The position numbers and the translations under genes were made by a program. The notes under the pieces were generated by a model. It saw only the letters and a list, made by a program, of their open reading frames with translations. It ran no database searches and was not told where the DNA came from. Of a stretch of DNA of 64,000 bases, positions 36,779-47,770 are shown in pieces. Each line of letters opens with the position of its first letter. Within the stretch, counting starts at the first letter, position 1. The stretch lies in the NCBI RefSeq assembly GCF_003086295.3, contig NC_092048.1:39122425-39186424 (forward strand). Direction: 5' to 3'. The DNA is from Arachis hypogaea. Taxonomy: Eukaryota > Streptophyta > Magnoliopsida > Fabales > Fabaceae.

Positions 36779-39700
36779 TCATTGTTGTCTATGAAAATGG
36801 TTTCTTGTTCTTCGAATGAATAGAGATTGAAAACAATACAACGGATCATGTGATTTATTGTATGCACCCATAGTAAGCCAGTTATGAGCAAAGTCTTCAG
36901 GTCTTCTGCTATGGTAAGCTAGGGCAGCACAGACATATCTACAAGGGAGATCAATTAACTGCCACACTCTACAGCTGCATGTTCCTTTGTCTAAGTCTAC
37001 ACCAACCTTTACGGGCAAACACTGCACTTCATAAACATTTCTAGCATCATCTCCTGTCGAAATAGGCCTACATTTATTATGCTCCCTCTTTTCCCTCTCT
37101 AATCTGATCTGTTGTACTGGGGTTAACTTTCTATTATATCCTATCAATGCTTTCTTGTTCCTTGCTATAATCCTCATGACGTATCACCTAACCTCTTCCA
37201 ACATGGTGATGATCGGTTTCCCCTAAACTTCTTAATCTTTGCGTTAAACACTTTACAATTATTGTTTGTGTAGTTGTCCATCTTAGAGTACTCACTAAAA
37301 TGGGCTCTACTCCACTGTTTTGGTGCACGTTTGTCTAAGTATTCCCAAGTTCGGATATTGATTTTCTTCAATCTTTTCATAGCAAAATTGAAGTCTTGGT
37401 TGGTGGTTGCCTTTCCACATGCCCACATACACATTCTCATCTGCTTGTCATTCCACTTCTTTCTGCATAGCACAAAATATGTGGTTGGCTCCTTTGTACA
37501 TTTTTTGCGCAGCATGTATTAATCTTTGATTATACGAGTACAAATTATGTATACAATGCAAATAATTTATATCAATTCACATTATTAAACTAAATTCAAA
37601 ATATTTAGTAACTAATTATGCAACTAAAACAATTCAGAACACAATTAGATAATAATATTCAAAGGAGGAAAATGATGGCCAGATAAGATAAGTACTTCTA
37701 ATAAAGGTAAATATACTTGGTGGCATGCATGCATCTTATCTTCATACATAACCTTGTGTTTTCGTTTACGAAAGAAAGAAATGAATCCCTTTTCGTTAGT
37801 AGAGGATGTATGTTGTCATTTAATGGTCTTAGATAAGAAAAATAATTTAAAAAATTCATAAGCCAAACTTTTTATAAAGAAAATAACATCAATTCTGAAT
37901 TGTTCACTCTGTAAATCAATTAGATATAATAAGTTTTAACAGAGAAAGTCACTGAAGATGGGAGTAAATCAGTTATGTACATAATGGCATTCTAAAATTC
38001 AGCAGCTTAAGTCAGTAACTAAAATTCTGTACACAATGACAACACACAAATTCAGTAGCATAAGTGGATAATTATAAAACCAAACAAAACTTGTTCAGCA
38101 TCATATAAAATTCAACAGCTTAAGACACTAACTATGTAGTCCAACCAATTCAGAACACAATTAAATAATAAAATTCAGTAGCATAATTAAGTAACTAAAC
38201 CAATTCAAACTACAAGTAGATACTAAAATTCAGCAGCTTAAGTCACTAACTAAAATTCTATACACAACAACAACACTAAATTCAGCAGCATAAGTGGATA
38301 ATTATGCAACCAAACCAAACTTGTTCACCATCATATAAAATTCAGCAGTTTAAGTCACTAACTATGTAGTCTAACCAATTCAGAACACAATTAGATAATA
38401 AAATTCAGCAGCATAATTAAGTAACTAAACCAATTCAGATCACAAGTACATAATAAAATTTAGCAGCATAAGAAAAAAATTAATTAAGCTTTCCAAGATT
38501 GTACACAATCATATAATAAAATTCACCATTTTAAGTCACTAACTATGCAGTCCAACAATCCAGAACATTAGGTCAATAAATATTGAAGAAAAACAATTAT
38601 GCACACATTAGTGTACTAAAATTCAGAAAATTAAGGGCTAATTTTATGCATATTATATAACTCAACAAACGACAATAAAACTCAAGTAGGAGTGATAAAA
38701 TCCTTCTGAATATATGACATGAAGTTAAACCTGTTTGCTCTGAGATCTCCAATATCCTCTTCCAGTATCTCTAAAAACCACTTCCAACTATTTTTGTTCC
38801 CGAATTCCACAATTGCATAGGCAATTGGGTATATGTGGTTATTAGCGCCCTGCCCTATGGCTGTAAGCAACTGACCCCCATAATACCCTCTAAGAAAAGT
38901 CCCATCTAACCCTATCAATGGTCTACATCCTTAATTGAATCCCTTTTAGCAGGCGTCAAAACATACATAAATTTAAAGAAATAGAGGGTTTGAATCAGGA
39001 TGTGGATTCGTGTGGATTCTCATTGTGGACCCTAGATAGTCTTGACTCTTGAGTATCTCATTTGTACAGTCACAAAGTCTTGCATATTGAGCAATCTCAG
39101 AACACTCAATCCTCTCCTTTGCTTTGACTATGGATCTGTAGATTTTCCTCTCATTGATCAACATGTCATACTCAGCTCTAAAGAATTGATTAGCGTCCCT
39201 CACTGTCAAACTTGGTTGCCGCTTTATTCTCTCCTCCAATTCATCAACAACCCGTTCACCATTAGCTGATTTACAATGATTGTCTCTGCTGCATGTGTGT
39301 TTATTAACAAAAGTCTTCACCTGATAACCCAAAGAAAATGACCTCTTATCACAGTATGTTTTCCAAGGACAACCTTTATCATAGCATATTGCTTTCCTTC
39401 TTGTTGAGTCAAAACGAGGAAAGAATATGCTTCTTCCAAGGTTGATGTTAAACTTCTGAACTGCCTTTCTGAATTGATTAAGTATTTCAAACTCCATCCC
39501 TAACTCCAACTGGACTTGCCTAATAGGAGCATCAACATTGCTCTAAGGAAAAACTAGAGGCTGATCTGCATCTTCATCACTTGCTATACTCCTCAGTTCT
39601 TCTGACTCATAACAATAATATCCAACATTTTCAATAGAGTAGTCCTCTTCATCAACAGGGATATAAAAGGATGGAGGCTTCTTAGGATCAAGGTTGGGTA

Positions 39701-40755
39701 TGAATGATTGTCTGGTGGGGAGAAACCTCTTTGCTGATCTTCTCTTGTTCACTTTAGGCCTTACCTCAGCCTGCTCATTTGGATTTAATTTGGGGAGAAC
39801 TATTCGTATCAGATGGTGGAATTGAATCTGATTCAGGGTTTGATTGTGAGAGTGGGTTCCTATATGACTGTGGAATGTACTGAGTTAATTGTTCAACTGC
39901 TTGGCCTTCGTTCTCACTAGATCATGTACCAAAAACTTGTGTTGGAGATGTTGAACTAGCATTATGCCTTGGTTGCTGGTCATGCTCATTGGGGTGCTGT
40001 GAAGGCTGGGGCTGATTGGATGGTGGCTCATTTGGTTGCACATGTGTTTTGGGAGGTTGGGATACCTACTTTGGTGATTGGGTTGGTTGAATTGGTTGTT
40101 GCGATCTTTCTTGGGCCACATTGCAACTGCCCTCATCTTGGAACTGAACTTCAACATGCTTACTTGTTTTATGGGCTTCTTCCCTATTCTGGGCCTGACC
40201 CCTACTATGGGCCTCCATGACAGTCTATACATGACCTACTATTTTAGCATTATTATCATCCTCAACAACTACAAGTCTTCTTTTTGGAGTCTTTTTCGGA
40301 GTTGGAATCCTCTTAGCATAGGTCTTTAACCTCATCTTTATAGGAGTGATGTTCTCTTCAACTATAACAGAAATATTTATCGGGTGCTCTGTATATAGCT
40401 TAATCCTGTTACCATTTTTCACAGCTGCCTCATACATTTTAACTAAGTCCATATTAGCTCTTAACATTTTCATTCCATTATCAAGCTCTTTATCTGGTTT
40501 TAGCCAATGAAAATTAGTGATAGACGTATATCCAATGTCATTCAGCAAATCACTAATGAAAAATTTATTTAGGGTATTGACATTAATCCTCTTAATCTCT
40601 GTTACTTTCCTACTAATATATAACATCTTCTCATATGGACCTCTTTCAAACCTTCCTCTATGATTAATAGAAAGAGTTATATGGATAGTGGTTAGATGAA
40701 AAATTGAATTTTTAGGAAAGGTTAGGCAAAGATAAATGTCAAAAAAGATAAGCAA
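36779..40755 (-). pseudogene. MURA transposase of MULE A, broken
   Basis: Minus-strand blocks in family order: N-terminal PB1-like module (about 40755-40400), a basic linker, an acidic segment (39752-39543), the MuDR DNA-binding module (39509-38973; CYDKGCPW and VNKHTCSRDNHC), the first catalytic block GLDGTFLRGYYGGQL (about 38915), then NFMSYIQK where the second Asp of NFMSDQQK is expected, a large intron (about 37520-38690), the distal catalytic part (37515-37174) and a SWIM finger CSCRVWQL...CRYVCAAL (about 36930-36990). The second catalytic Asp and the SWIM His are both replaced (Tyr), and stops and frame slips occur (for example TGA near 37180). The element cannot encode an active transposase. 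Confidence 0.85.
37990..38480 (-). repeat. tandem repeats in the MULE A MURA intron
   Basis: A unit of about 235 bases, beginning near 37998 and again near 38231 (shared words AATTCAGCAGCTTAAGTCA, AGCATAAGTGGATAATTAT, ACTTGTTCA.CATCATATAAA), is itself built from degenerate 60-base subunits containing TTCAGCAGC.TAAG. MULE B has a different tandem repeat in the intron at the same position of its MURA gene. Confidence 0.7.
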
Positions 40756-40906
40756 AGGTAAATTCTATTTCACAAATTTTGGACAATATACAAGAACCAT
40801 AACATAAATAAAGAAAAATTTATATGACTTTGGCCCATTACGGGACTAGGCCCGTTGAAATACAAAAAAATTGTTGATCCGGCGGTAGCTTTACGGATCG
40901 GGATAT

Positions 40907-40978
40907 TGAACCCGACGTGAATCGAACACGCAACCTTCTGATCTGGAGTCAGACGCGCTACCATTGCGCCACGGATCC
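40907..40978 (-). tRNA. tRNA-Trp(CCA): tRNA-Trp (CCA)
   Basis: A 72-base cloverleaf on the minus strand starting GGATCCGTGGCGCAATGG: acceptor stem GGATCCG paired with CGGGTTC, D arm GGCGCAATGGTAGCGC, anticodon stem-loop CTGACTCCAGATCAG with anticodon CCA at 40944-40946, T arm with GTTCGATTC, and discriminator A. No intron. A T-run (40863-40869) about 40 bases downstream would serve as a polymerase III terminator. The sequence agrees with plant nuclear tRNA-Trp as I remember it. Confidence 0.95.
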
Positions 40979-41245
40979 ACTTGTCACTTCCTTCGCATAT
41001 TAATATTTAAATATCCATCATCTTACTACCACCCCCTTGTTTACTGATCAGTCCCCAAACGAAATCAGAAACAGAAACCGAAACGGAAAAAAAAAACAAT
41101 TCCCGCCAAGCTCAACAAACTTATCAAGCGTTTTCTCTCTCTAGAAATTCCCACCAACAAACCAACTCGTAGCTCATTCTCCATTTCTCGCTGGAAAAAA
41201 CACAATCTCGGTGGTGAAAGGTTACAGTGAGAAGAAGAATCGGAA

Positions 41246-42050
41246 ATGGCGGCGGAAGGAGGTTCCGATCAATTCATCGACATCGTTAAGCTCTCTCCTC
41301 CGGCAAAGTTCCCGGCGGCATTCCCCCAGGACCTCAAGGTGGCTCCCTCCTTGAAGCGCCGCCGCTCTGGCGGTGACACGTGGGTGGTGTCAGTGTTCGT
41401 GATAATCCACGTGGGCGTCTTCATCGCAACGGCGACTGCGCCCTAAAAACCCTCGGAAGGTTCTCCTTCCAGCCTCTCTCTGAGAATCCTCTCTTAGGCC
41501 CTTCTCAGTCCAAGTGAGTTCTTTTATTTCTTCCAAAGATTCTCTGAATCTGAAATCTTTTTCTGGTTATCAATTAATCGGAACTTCTCGTTTTGATTTT
41601 TGGTTGGTGCAGATTAGAGGAAATGGGAGCGCTTGGGCGGAATTTCTTGACAGAGTATCACCAAACTTGGCGTCTTTTCACCTCTCCATTTCTTCATGCT
41701 GGGCTCTTCCACCTCCTCCTCAATCTCTGCAGTATCATCTTCATCGGAATTCACCTAGAGCACGAGCTTGGACCGTGTAATTATATTTTTCCTTTTACAA
41801 TACTTTTCTTTAGCCTTTTAGGGTTCGGATTCTACTGTCAATTGTTTATTCTGTTGATTGGAGATAAAATTGCTGATGAATGATGAATATTTTATTACTC
41901 GCAGTAAGGATTGCTGTAATCTATGCAATGTCTGCATTTGGGGGAGCCTTGATGGCTTCTCTTTTTCTTCAGCACACCCCAGCTGTTGCCTCTTCTGGGG
42001 CTTTGTATGGATTACTCGGAACTTTACTCTCGGAGCTCATTTGGAACTCG
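41246..42050 (+). pseudogene. rhomboid-like serine protease gene, truncated and frameshifted
   Basis: Exon 1 (41246-41513) starts MAAEGGSDQFIDIVK and includes a first membrane segment (TWVVSVFVIIHVGVFIAT). About 34 bases expected after it are missing, so the frame shifts to TAA near 41445; the downstream coding sequence (LKTLGRFSFQPLSENP) is readable in another frame. Exon 2 (41613-41776) has WRLFTSPFLHAGLFHLLLNL, the HxxxN block of rhomboids. Exon 3 (41905 onward) has ASSGALYGLLG with the catalytic Ser. The coding sequence stops after SELIWN at about 42047, so the segment with the catalytic His is gone. Known: plant RBL proteins are intramembrane proteases. This copy cannot be active. An E2F-like TTCCCGCC site lies upstream at about 41100. 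Confidence 0.85.
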
Positions 42051-42184
42051 GAATTATTAAAGCATTGTTGTGATTTTTGTAATTAATGTAACTTGGTTTG
42101 ATTTCTGTGAATTTATATTAGTTGTTGTTAACTTTGACAAAATGAAAAAACTTAAGCATCAATTTTATATTAGTTGTTAATTTC

Positions 42185-42393
42185 TGTACAATCACCTCCA
42201 TGCTTAGCCCAAAGGGAAGCTCGTGGAAGATACGAGACCGCCCCTGCTTCAGCTAAAAAGGGACCCTCATCTTGTTCTTGTTGCTGAGAACAGCCACCAC
42301 AGGCTTCCAAGAAGAAATTGTGGCGGCATTTAAGTTGGAAGAAGCAAAATGGTGATTGTGGAACCTAGAAACAGAAACACCCAACATTGACAT
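42185..42393 (-). pseudogene. chloroplast alpha/beta-hydrolase-like first exon, left-arm copy
   Basis: From ATG at 42393: MSMLGVSVSRFHNHHF, a Ser/Asn-rich leader like a plastid targeting peptide, then WKPVVAVLSNKNKMRV and, after a one-base slip, a segment reading HELP.GL.MEVIVQ. That end resembles the approach to the first strand of plant alpha/beta hydrolases. The family call is tentative. A TAG and the slip break it. Confidence 0.4.
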
Positions 42394-42497
42394 TGTTGCC
42401 ATGCTTCTCTACTGTTTGACTTTTTATCCTTTCTTCAACCTTCACATCTCTTAACTCCTTCAATCTTATCAATATTTTGTTTCCTTGTTGAAAACAG

Positions 42498-42607
42498 CAT
42501 TTTCCTCCATGGTGGACAGGAAGAACGAAGAGATGTCCACTTCCGAGCTATCTGGTGGGGCAAGGATTCACTATATTTTCCAATCCATCTTTGTGAATAA
42601 TTTAGAG
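42498..42607 (+). pseudogene. dynamin-related protein exon, left-arm copy
   Basis: A complete exon with an AACAG acceptor and a GTATAT donor. It encodes MVDRKNEEMSTSELSGGARI followed by HYIFQSIFVNNLE. The TSELSGGARIHYIFQ block is characteristic of the middle region of plant dynamin-related GTPases (DRP3/ADL2 type). No other dynamin exon is nearby, so this is a captured fragment. Confidence 0.7.
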
Positions 42608-42858
42608 GTATATTCCTTGTATTTACATATGGCATAAAGCTCTAATAGAAAATGAGATATAGGTATAAAGTGACACAAAGATGAGAATATGGATATTTCT
42701 AAGTTTTATGGCACCACATGACAAATGAGTATGAAATTAACTTAAAAACAGAATTCTGAAGTTAGTTAGTTATTATAAAAATGTTTGTATTTATGTAGAT
42801 ACTATTTTCAATCTATCTATCTTCCCTTGCTTCATCATCTCTTCCTTTGATGATGCAG

Positions 42859-43058
42859 CAAGCTGTGACAATGCAACAGATGCAATTCCAGCAAGCTCTG
42901 CTTATGCAACAAACCATGACTGCACAGCAAGCTGCCAATAAAGCCGCCACCATGAAGTCTGCAACAGAGTTAGCGGCAGCCCAAGCTGCTGAAATAAGTA
43001 AGAAACTGAAAGCTGATGGACCTGAAATTGAAAGGAAAGAAACAAAACAGAAATTCAG
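42859..43058 (+). pseudogene. exon of an RS/RRM-type splicing protein, captured
   Basis: An exon with intact borders (GATGCAG acceptor, CAGGTCTG donor) encodes a Gln/Met/Ala-rich helix: QAVTMQQMQFQQALLMQQ, then ANKAATMKSATELAAAQAAE and ISKKLKADGPEIERKE. This matches my memory of the linker before the RS region of plant RRM splicing regulators; the exact gene is not certain. The frame is clean across the exon. Confidence 0.5.
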
Positions 43059-43597
43059 GTCTGTTTACTTTGTCAATTTTTCCTAGTGTAATTGTTCTAC
43101 CGGTGCTTCTTGACTACATTTTCAATGTTTTTATTGTTGCAACTAATTCATTTTAGGGTGTCCTACATAAGTATCATGAACCCATTAGAGTGCTTGAAAT
43201 AGATTTATAAGTTTGGTAAAGGTGCCTGAGGTTTTTGTCATTTTAATGTTTTAGGAAAAAAAAATCATAATCTTGTCCCCATTTTGAAAGGGGTATATGT
43301 TTTACTATATTTAAGAGTTTTGGGTTTAGTGTGAGTGCAATGCATCATTTGCTTTTTTATCTTTATATATATTACACAATTGCCTTTGTATTATAGAAGC
43401 TTGCAGTTTTATGTGCCATAGCTTTGAGGTTGAGTAGCATATCTTTTTATTGTGAATATGCATTCTCATCAATCATAAGGGTTCCCCCCTCAATGTGTGC
43501 AATTGCTGTGCATAGTGTTTTAAAATTGTTGCATGTTGATCTGTCTTTAAAATAGATGGCTGAATGGCTGTGGAACAAGCAAAGTTTAGATCGTGGT
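43059..43597. other. intron-like flank of the captured exon
   Basis: AT-rich sequence after a good donor site. No second exon is recognisable before the hAT MITE. Confidence 0.4.
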
Positions 43598-44169
43598 TAG
43601 GGATGGAAATAGGCCAGGCGGCCTGCCAGGGGCCTGCAGCCTGGCCTGTGTTTGGCCTGGCCTGGCCTGACTTGTTATAAAATAGGCACAGGCTTAGGCT
43701 GTTATAAAGGCCTTATTATGTTAATAGGCCAGGCCCAGACTCACTAATTAGCCTGGCCTGGTCTGTCAGGTCTGTCTGGGCCTTTTAATACATAATTATA
43801 TATATATAAATAATTTTTTTATTATTAACAAAATAATGAGATATTTTAAATTTACTATATTTAATTATAAATAATTTTGTATATTTTAAATACTTTAAAA
43901 TTTAAAAATTCTAATAAATATTAAATATGACATTTTATATATAAATATGTTTATTAAAAAATATTTTTTTTAAATAATATTTTTATTTTTGTAAAAAAAA
44001 TTAGCAGGCCTTTTAACAGGCTTCAGGCCAGGCTAGGCTGAATAACAGGCTTAGTACTTTGAAAAAAGCCTATAGCAGGCTGCAGGCTAGGCTCAGGCCA
44101 ATCAACTACATGACAGGCCAGACCTATTAAGAACAAAGCCTGGCCTGACCTTGCCTGTTTCCACCCCTA
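43598..44169. mobile_element. hAT-type MITE
   Basis: Ends TAGGGATGGAAATAGG and CCTGTTTCCACCCCTA form an inverted repeat. The flanks ATCGTGGT (43590-43597) and ATTGTGGT (44170-44177) are an 8-bp duplication with one change. Subterminal GGCCTGGCCTGGCCTG-type words occur at both ends around an AT-rich core. Non-coding. Confidence 0.85.
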
Positions 44170-44177
44170 ATTGTGGT

Positions 44178-46489
44178 GACAAAATCTTGTTTGTATATTA
44201 TTTCTTTTTGTCCTTCATTTTCATATGCTAACAAAGGTCTTTAATTCATTAATTCAAGCTTGTAGCTGATGTATGTTTTTGAGGTAAACAAAATAAGCCT
44301 TTTTTATTTTATATCATCTTTCAACAACACATGATTTCACAATTTAAAACCTTATTCACCAACAAGAAGCTAATAATTACATTGGATATGCTTTTGAAGT
44401 TAAACAACTTGAAGTTCGACCTTGCATTCTTAAGCAGAGGAGTAAGACAACTAGGAAAAGCAATAATCAGGAGTAATCTGCAGGATTATTATTACGGTGA
44501 AGAACTCGGTTATGAAGCTTGGAGACAATTTGACTCGGTTATGAAGCTTGGAGACAATTCAAATTGTCAGGATACGAGAATGAGGCATGGCTCTTACATG
44601 GAGAGTGAAACAAAAATACTGGAATTTGTGGTTCCTAGTCCATGGAATTGGTTCACAAAAATTGTTCAATGTTGTTGAGTGTTTGCTTTCCCAAGCTGTG
44701 TGTTCGAAGCACTGTGTTATTTTTGTTTTTTATTTTATCTGATAAATAATGGGCACTTATGCTCCCAAATCCTGATCTGTTGATTTCACAATGAATCCTG
44801 AATCCTAAAGAATATAATATTTACTAGAAAACATTATAAAGTATAATTAATTTGCCTCTCTGCGTATCGCGCGGGTCTCACTCTAATAGATATTGAAGGC
44901 TAATGTTGGAATGGAAATTATAGTAGTTTCACTATTGATGTTACTTCTAAAATTTAACTTTGGTTATTTCATATTTTCATGTATCTCTGATTTTTGTTGA
45001 AAACAGTTCCTATTTTCCATAATCGTTGATATTTTCTCGCTAAACAAAATGAGTCAATTATTTATTAATTCTTAACAAGTAGTTTGGGTATAAAGTGAAG
45101 CCTTCATTTATTCATATAGATATATTCTATGTTTTGAAATGTTCTTTCTTTCAGTAGTTAGGAGGAGGATGTAAGTAAATTTAATAGGAATATAGATAAA
45201 TCACTTCTTGCAATTATTATTTTTTATTGGTGTTGACTGATTAACAATCATTATTGCAGAAAAGAAGGCTTTTCTGTTAAACAGGAGCAGCTCATCAGAT
45301 CAGTTTTTGTAATATTCTATCTTGAATAGCATTTTCATGGTAAATAGATGGTAAAATTTTAGCTATGCTTAGATGGAAATGCTCCTGTATTCTGGGTTTT
45401 CAGTTTAATGAGGAAACTATCACTTCAAATGGGCGAAATCACAATCTTAATCTTTAGTTAGAGGCCTTCTTATGCAATATCAAAATGAAAAATAAAATCC
45501 GAAGAAAAAAAAAGAGTCCTATAAAAAATCGTTTGTTCTCCAGTCCAATATTAAAATGCTATATAATATGTATGATGTATCAATCATGCTATGCGTAACA
45601 CCAAGAGTGTGCCTCATTTTTGAAGTTTCTACATCTGCGTATGTTTGTAAAAATATTAAATTTTATTTAAACTAAAAAACCTATAAACTTTGCCCTAGTG
45701 AGAAAGGTCCATTTTCTTGATGACAAATAGAACAAAATAAATATTTAAATACTCTTAATAATGTAAAAACTTATGAGACCTAGTTTAACAATAGTTCTTC
45801 TCAAATAAAAATTTAATGTTACGAACGATTTATAAATGAACTTTATTTTTTTTTTTGGCCCTTAGTAATTGTGCATTGCTTTTCTCTATCTTTTTTAACC
45901 TCAGTTCCTAGATGGTGTCCTGAATGAATATCCACAAGAACCAGAACCTTTGAAATCACCCGCAAATTGGTTTAGAAATCATATAATTTGGAGTTGAAAT
46001 TGTTCAGACAACGATTTTGATTACAAACAACAACGATTTAAAACAGACAAGTAGGTTGGGAAGAATGATTCTTGTTTGCAGGTAAAATGACAAGTGGGAG
46101 AGTCACAAGGATCCATATTATAATGCCTTTTTATAAATTATTTGTTTAGTTTGTTGAGTACGAGGCAGACAAACTTTGTTCTTGCCAAAGTATCACACAA
46201 CTTCCAAACATAAGAAAGAAAAACCAATAAAAAAATTACAAATCCATCACAAGTTTTTTCTTGGCTCACCAAGGCAAACACAAATTAAATGACATTCTAA
46301 TACACTTTGAGTTCAACCAATGCAAAAGAAAGCTGACTTAACCACTAGATTTTAAAACTGACAATATTTTATGTCACTGTCACTACACTAGGAAAACATT
46401 TTAAAAAAAAACCTACAGATTTTAATATTATATGTTTCTCATTTCTCAAGGCTTAAATATTAAATTTTGGAGGGTTCAACTTCAAACCT
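44178..46489. other. interior of the inverted-repeat element, mostly unexplained
   Basis: A frame at 44331-44678 (MISQFKTLFTNKKL...) includes a 29-base direct repeat (about 44505-44562, CTCGGTTATGAAGCTTGGAG) and has no recognisable domain. The rest is AT-rich. Short codon-like pieces occur near 45250-45310 and 45900-45960 (with words such as CAGTTCCTAGATGGTG) and may be further exon scraps, but I cannot assign them. Confidence 0.35.
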
Positions 46490-46675
46490 TTAACTGTCAT
46501 TCATTTCCCGGAACCTGGCAAATGCCTTTTTATGAATAAGCATCTTATAACTGTCCCCTGCCTGCACCTCAAGGCTAGAATCTAACTTCTTCTGCTGACT
46601 TCCAAGTCCTGCTCTATTCTCCATGGCTTGTGCCTGTACTGGCTCTACCATTCCACTCCCATCCTTTCCAAGTCC
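46490..46675 (-). pseudogene. G-patch protein terminal exon, captured
   Basis: After a TGCACAG acceptor the exon reads GLGKDGSGMVEPVQAQ, the second half of a G-patch (Gly-rich RNA-processing motif), then ENRAGLGSQQKKLD, then LEVQAGDSYKMLIHKKAFAR and a stop after MNDS. It is 61 codons with no frame break. It resembles the C-terminus of plant D111/G-patch proteins as I recall them. No upstream exon is present, so it is a fragment, on the strand opposite to the 42859 exon. Confidence 0.6.
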
Positions 46676-47027
46676 CTGTGCATCAAATTATAAATTCAAG
46701 AACAACCAAGCACAATATTGAAATATTAGAATCCTTCAAATCAGAGATATGTTGTGAGAGAACATCAAATTTCCAGGGGTATCCCATCAAGTCTACAGGT
46801 GCAATTTGATAAAATAAAATAAAAAGGACAGCTCAGTGCACCCGTGACCTTGTGGTCACACAGAGACAACTAATGCTTTTAGAATGTGTTTTAAGTTAAT
46901 TTCATACTCATTTGTCATATGGTGCCATAAAACTTAGAAATATCCATATTCTGGTCTTTGTGTTACTTTATACCTATATCTCATTTTCTATTAGAGCTTT
47001 ATGCCATATATAAATACCAGATTATAC

Positions 47028-47137
47028 CTCTAAACTATTTACAAAGATGGATTAGAAAATATAGTGAATCCTTGTCCCACCAGATAGCTCGGAAGTGGAC
47101 ATCTCTTCGTTCTTCCCGTCCACCATGGAGGAAAATG
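47028..47137 (-). pseudogene. dynamin-related protein exon, right-arm copy
   Basis: Same exon as 42498-42607 (MVDGKNEEMSTSELSGGTRI then HYIFQSIFVNSLE). The acceptor AG has become AA (AACAACATTTTC), so this copy could not be spliced in. Confidence 0.7.
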
Positions 47138-47241
47138 TTGTTTTCAACAAGAAAACAAAATATTGATAAGATTGAAGGAGCTAAGAGATGTGAAGGTTAA
47201 AGAAAAGATAAAAAGTCAAACAGTAGAGAAGCATGGCAATA

Positions 47242-47459
47242 ATGTCAATGTTGGGTGTTTCGATTTCTGGGTTCCACAATCACCATTTTGCTTCTTCCAA
47301 CTTAAATGCCACCACAATTTCTTCTTGGAAGCCTGTGGTGGCTGTTCTCAGCAACAAGAATAAGACAAGATGAGGGTCCTTTTTGAGCTGAAGCAGGGGC
47401 AGTCTCGTATCTTCCACGAGCTTTCCTCTGGGCTAAGCATGAAAGTGATTGTACAGAAA
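47242..47459 (+). pseudogene. chloroplast alpha/beta-hydrolase-like first exon, right-arm copy
   Basis: Starts MSMLGVSISGFHNHHF and reads through to SNKNKTR before a TGA; the following frame (47370 onward) gives MRV.FELKQGQSRIFHEL. It differs from the left-arm copy by a few substitutions and small indels. Confidence 0.4.
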
Positions 47460-47588
47460 TTAACAACTAATATAAAATTGATGCTTAAGTTTTTCATTTT
47501 GTCAAAGTTAACAACAACTAATATAAAATCACAGAAATTAAACCAAGTTACATTAATTACAAAAATCACAACAATACTTTAATAATTA

Positions 47589-47770
47589 AAATTACAGAAA
47601 TCACAAAGAGGGAGTTACCGGATGGGAGAGGCTGACAATGGTGATGAAGCGCAGGGATGGTGTGCGAGCACGACTTGGTGCGAGATGGTGACGACCGATG
47701 ACACGAAGAGCGACAGAGACCTTGATTGTGAGACCGGAGACGAGAGAGGGAGAGAGCTTCAGTGCGACGC
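47589..47770. other. host sequence left of E2
   Basis: GC-richer stretch with GACGA/GAGAG words. It continues at 55317 after E2 is removed. No recognisable coding frame. Confidence 0.45.

Larger units (their letters stand above)
42052..42758 (+). repeat. left arm of the 0.7-kb inverted repeat
   Basis: Matches the reverse complement of 46880-47588 from ATTATTAAAG.ATTGTTGTG at the outer end to GAGTATGAAATTAACTTAAA at the inner end, with scattered substitutions and small indels. Confidence 0.9.
42052..47588. mobile_element. inverted-repeat element carrying host gene fragments (Pack-type)
   Basis: Two arms of about 0.7 kb (42052-42758 and 46880-47588) are inverted copies, enclosing about 4.1 kb with no transposase. 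Arms and interior hold exon pieces of several unrelated genes, some with splice sites preserved: an alpha/beta-hydrolase-like first exon and a dynamin-related exon in each arm, and a splicing-protein exon and a G-patch exon in the interior. Such mosaics are typical of Pack-MULEs and other Pack-TIR elements. An inverted duplication of a captured array is the alternative. I found no target duplication; the left boundary coincides with the break in the rhomboid gene. Confidence 0.6.
46880..47588 (-). repeat. right arm of the 0.7-kb inverted repeat
   Basis: Inverted copy of 42052-42758. Confidence 0.9.

Noticed and set aside
37990..38480. CRISPR-like spaced repeats
   Set aside because: Degenerate, irregular tandem repeats in an intron of a plant transposon; no constant repeat with unique spacers, and CRISPR is not expected in a nuclear genome.
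35830..40906. Full TIR boundaries for MULE A
   Set aside because: The left candidate near 35830 and the right flank before the tRNA share only a few short words, not enough to call terminal repeats.
41100..41245. Active rhomboid promoter with E2F-like site
   Set aside because: TTCCCGCC is present, but the downstream gene is truncated and frameshifted, so an active promoter cannot be claimed.
44331..44678. 115-residue plus-strand frame as a gene
   Set aside because: No recognisable domain, and an internal 29-base duplication disrupts any family signature; kept only as an unexplained frame inside the inverted-repeat element.
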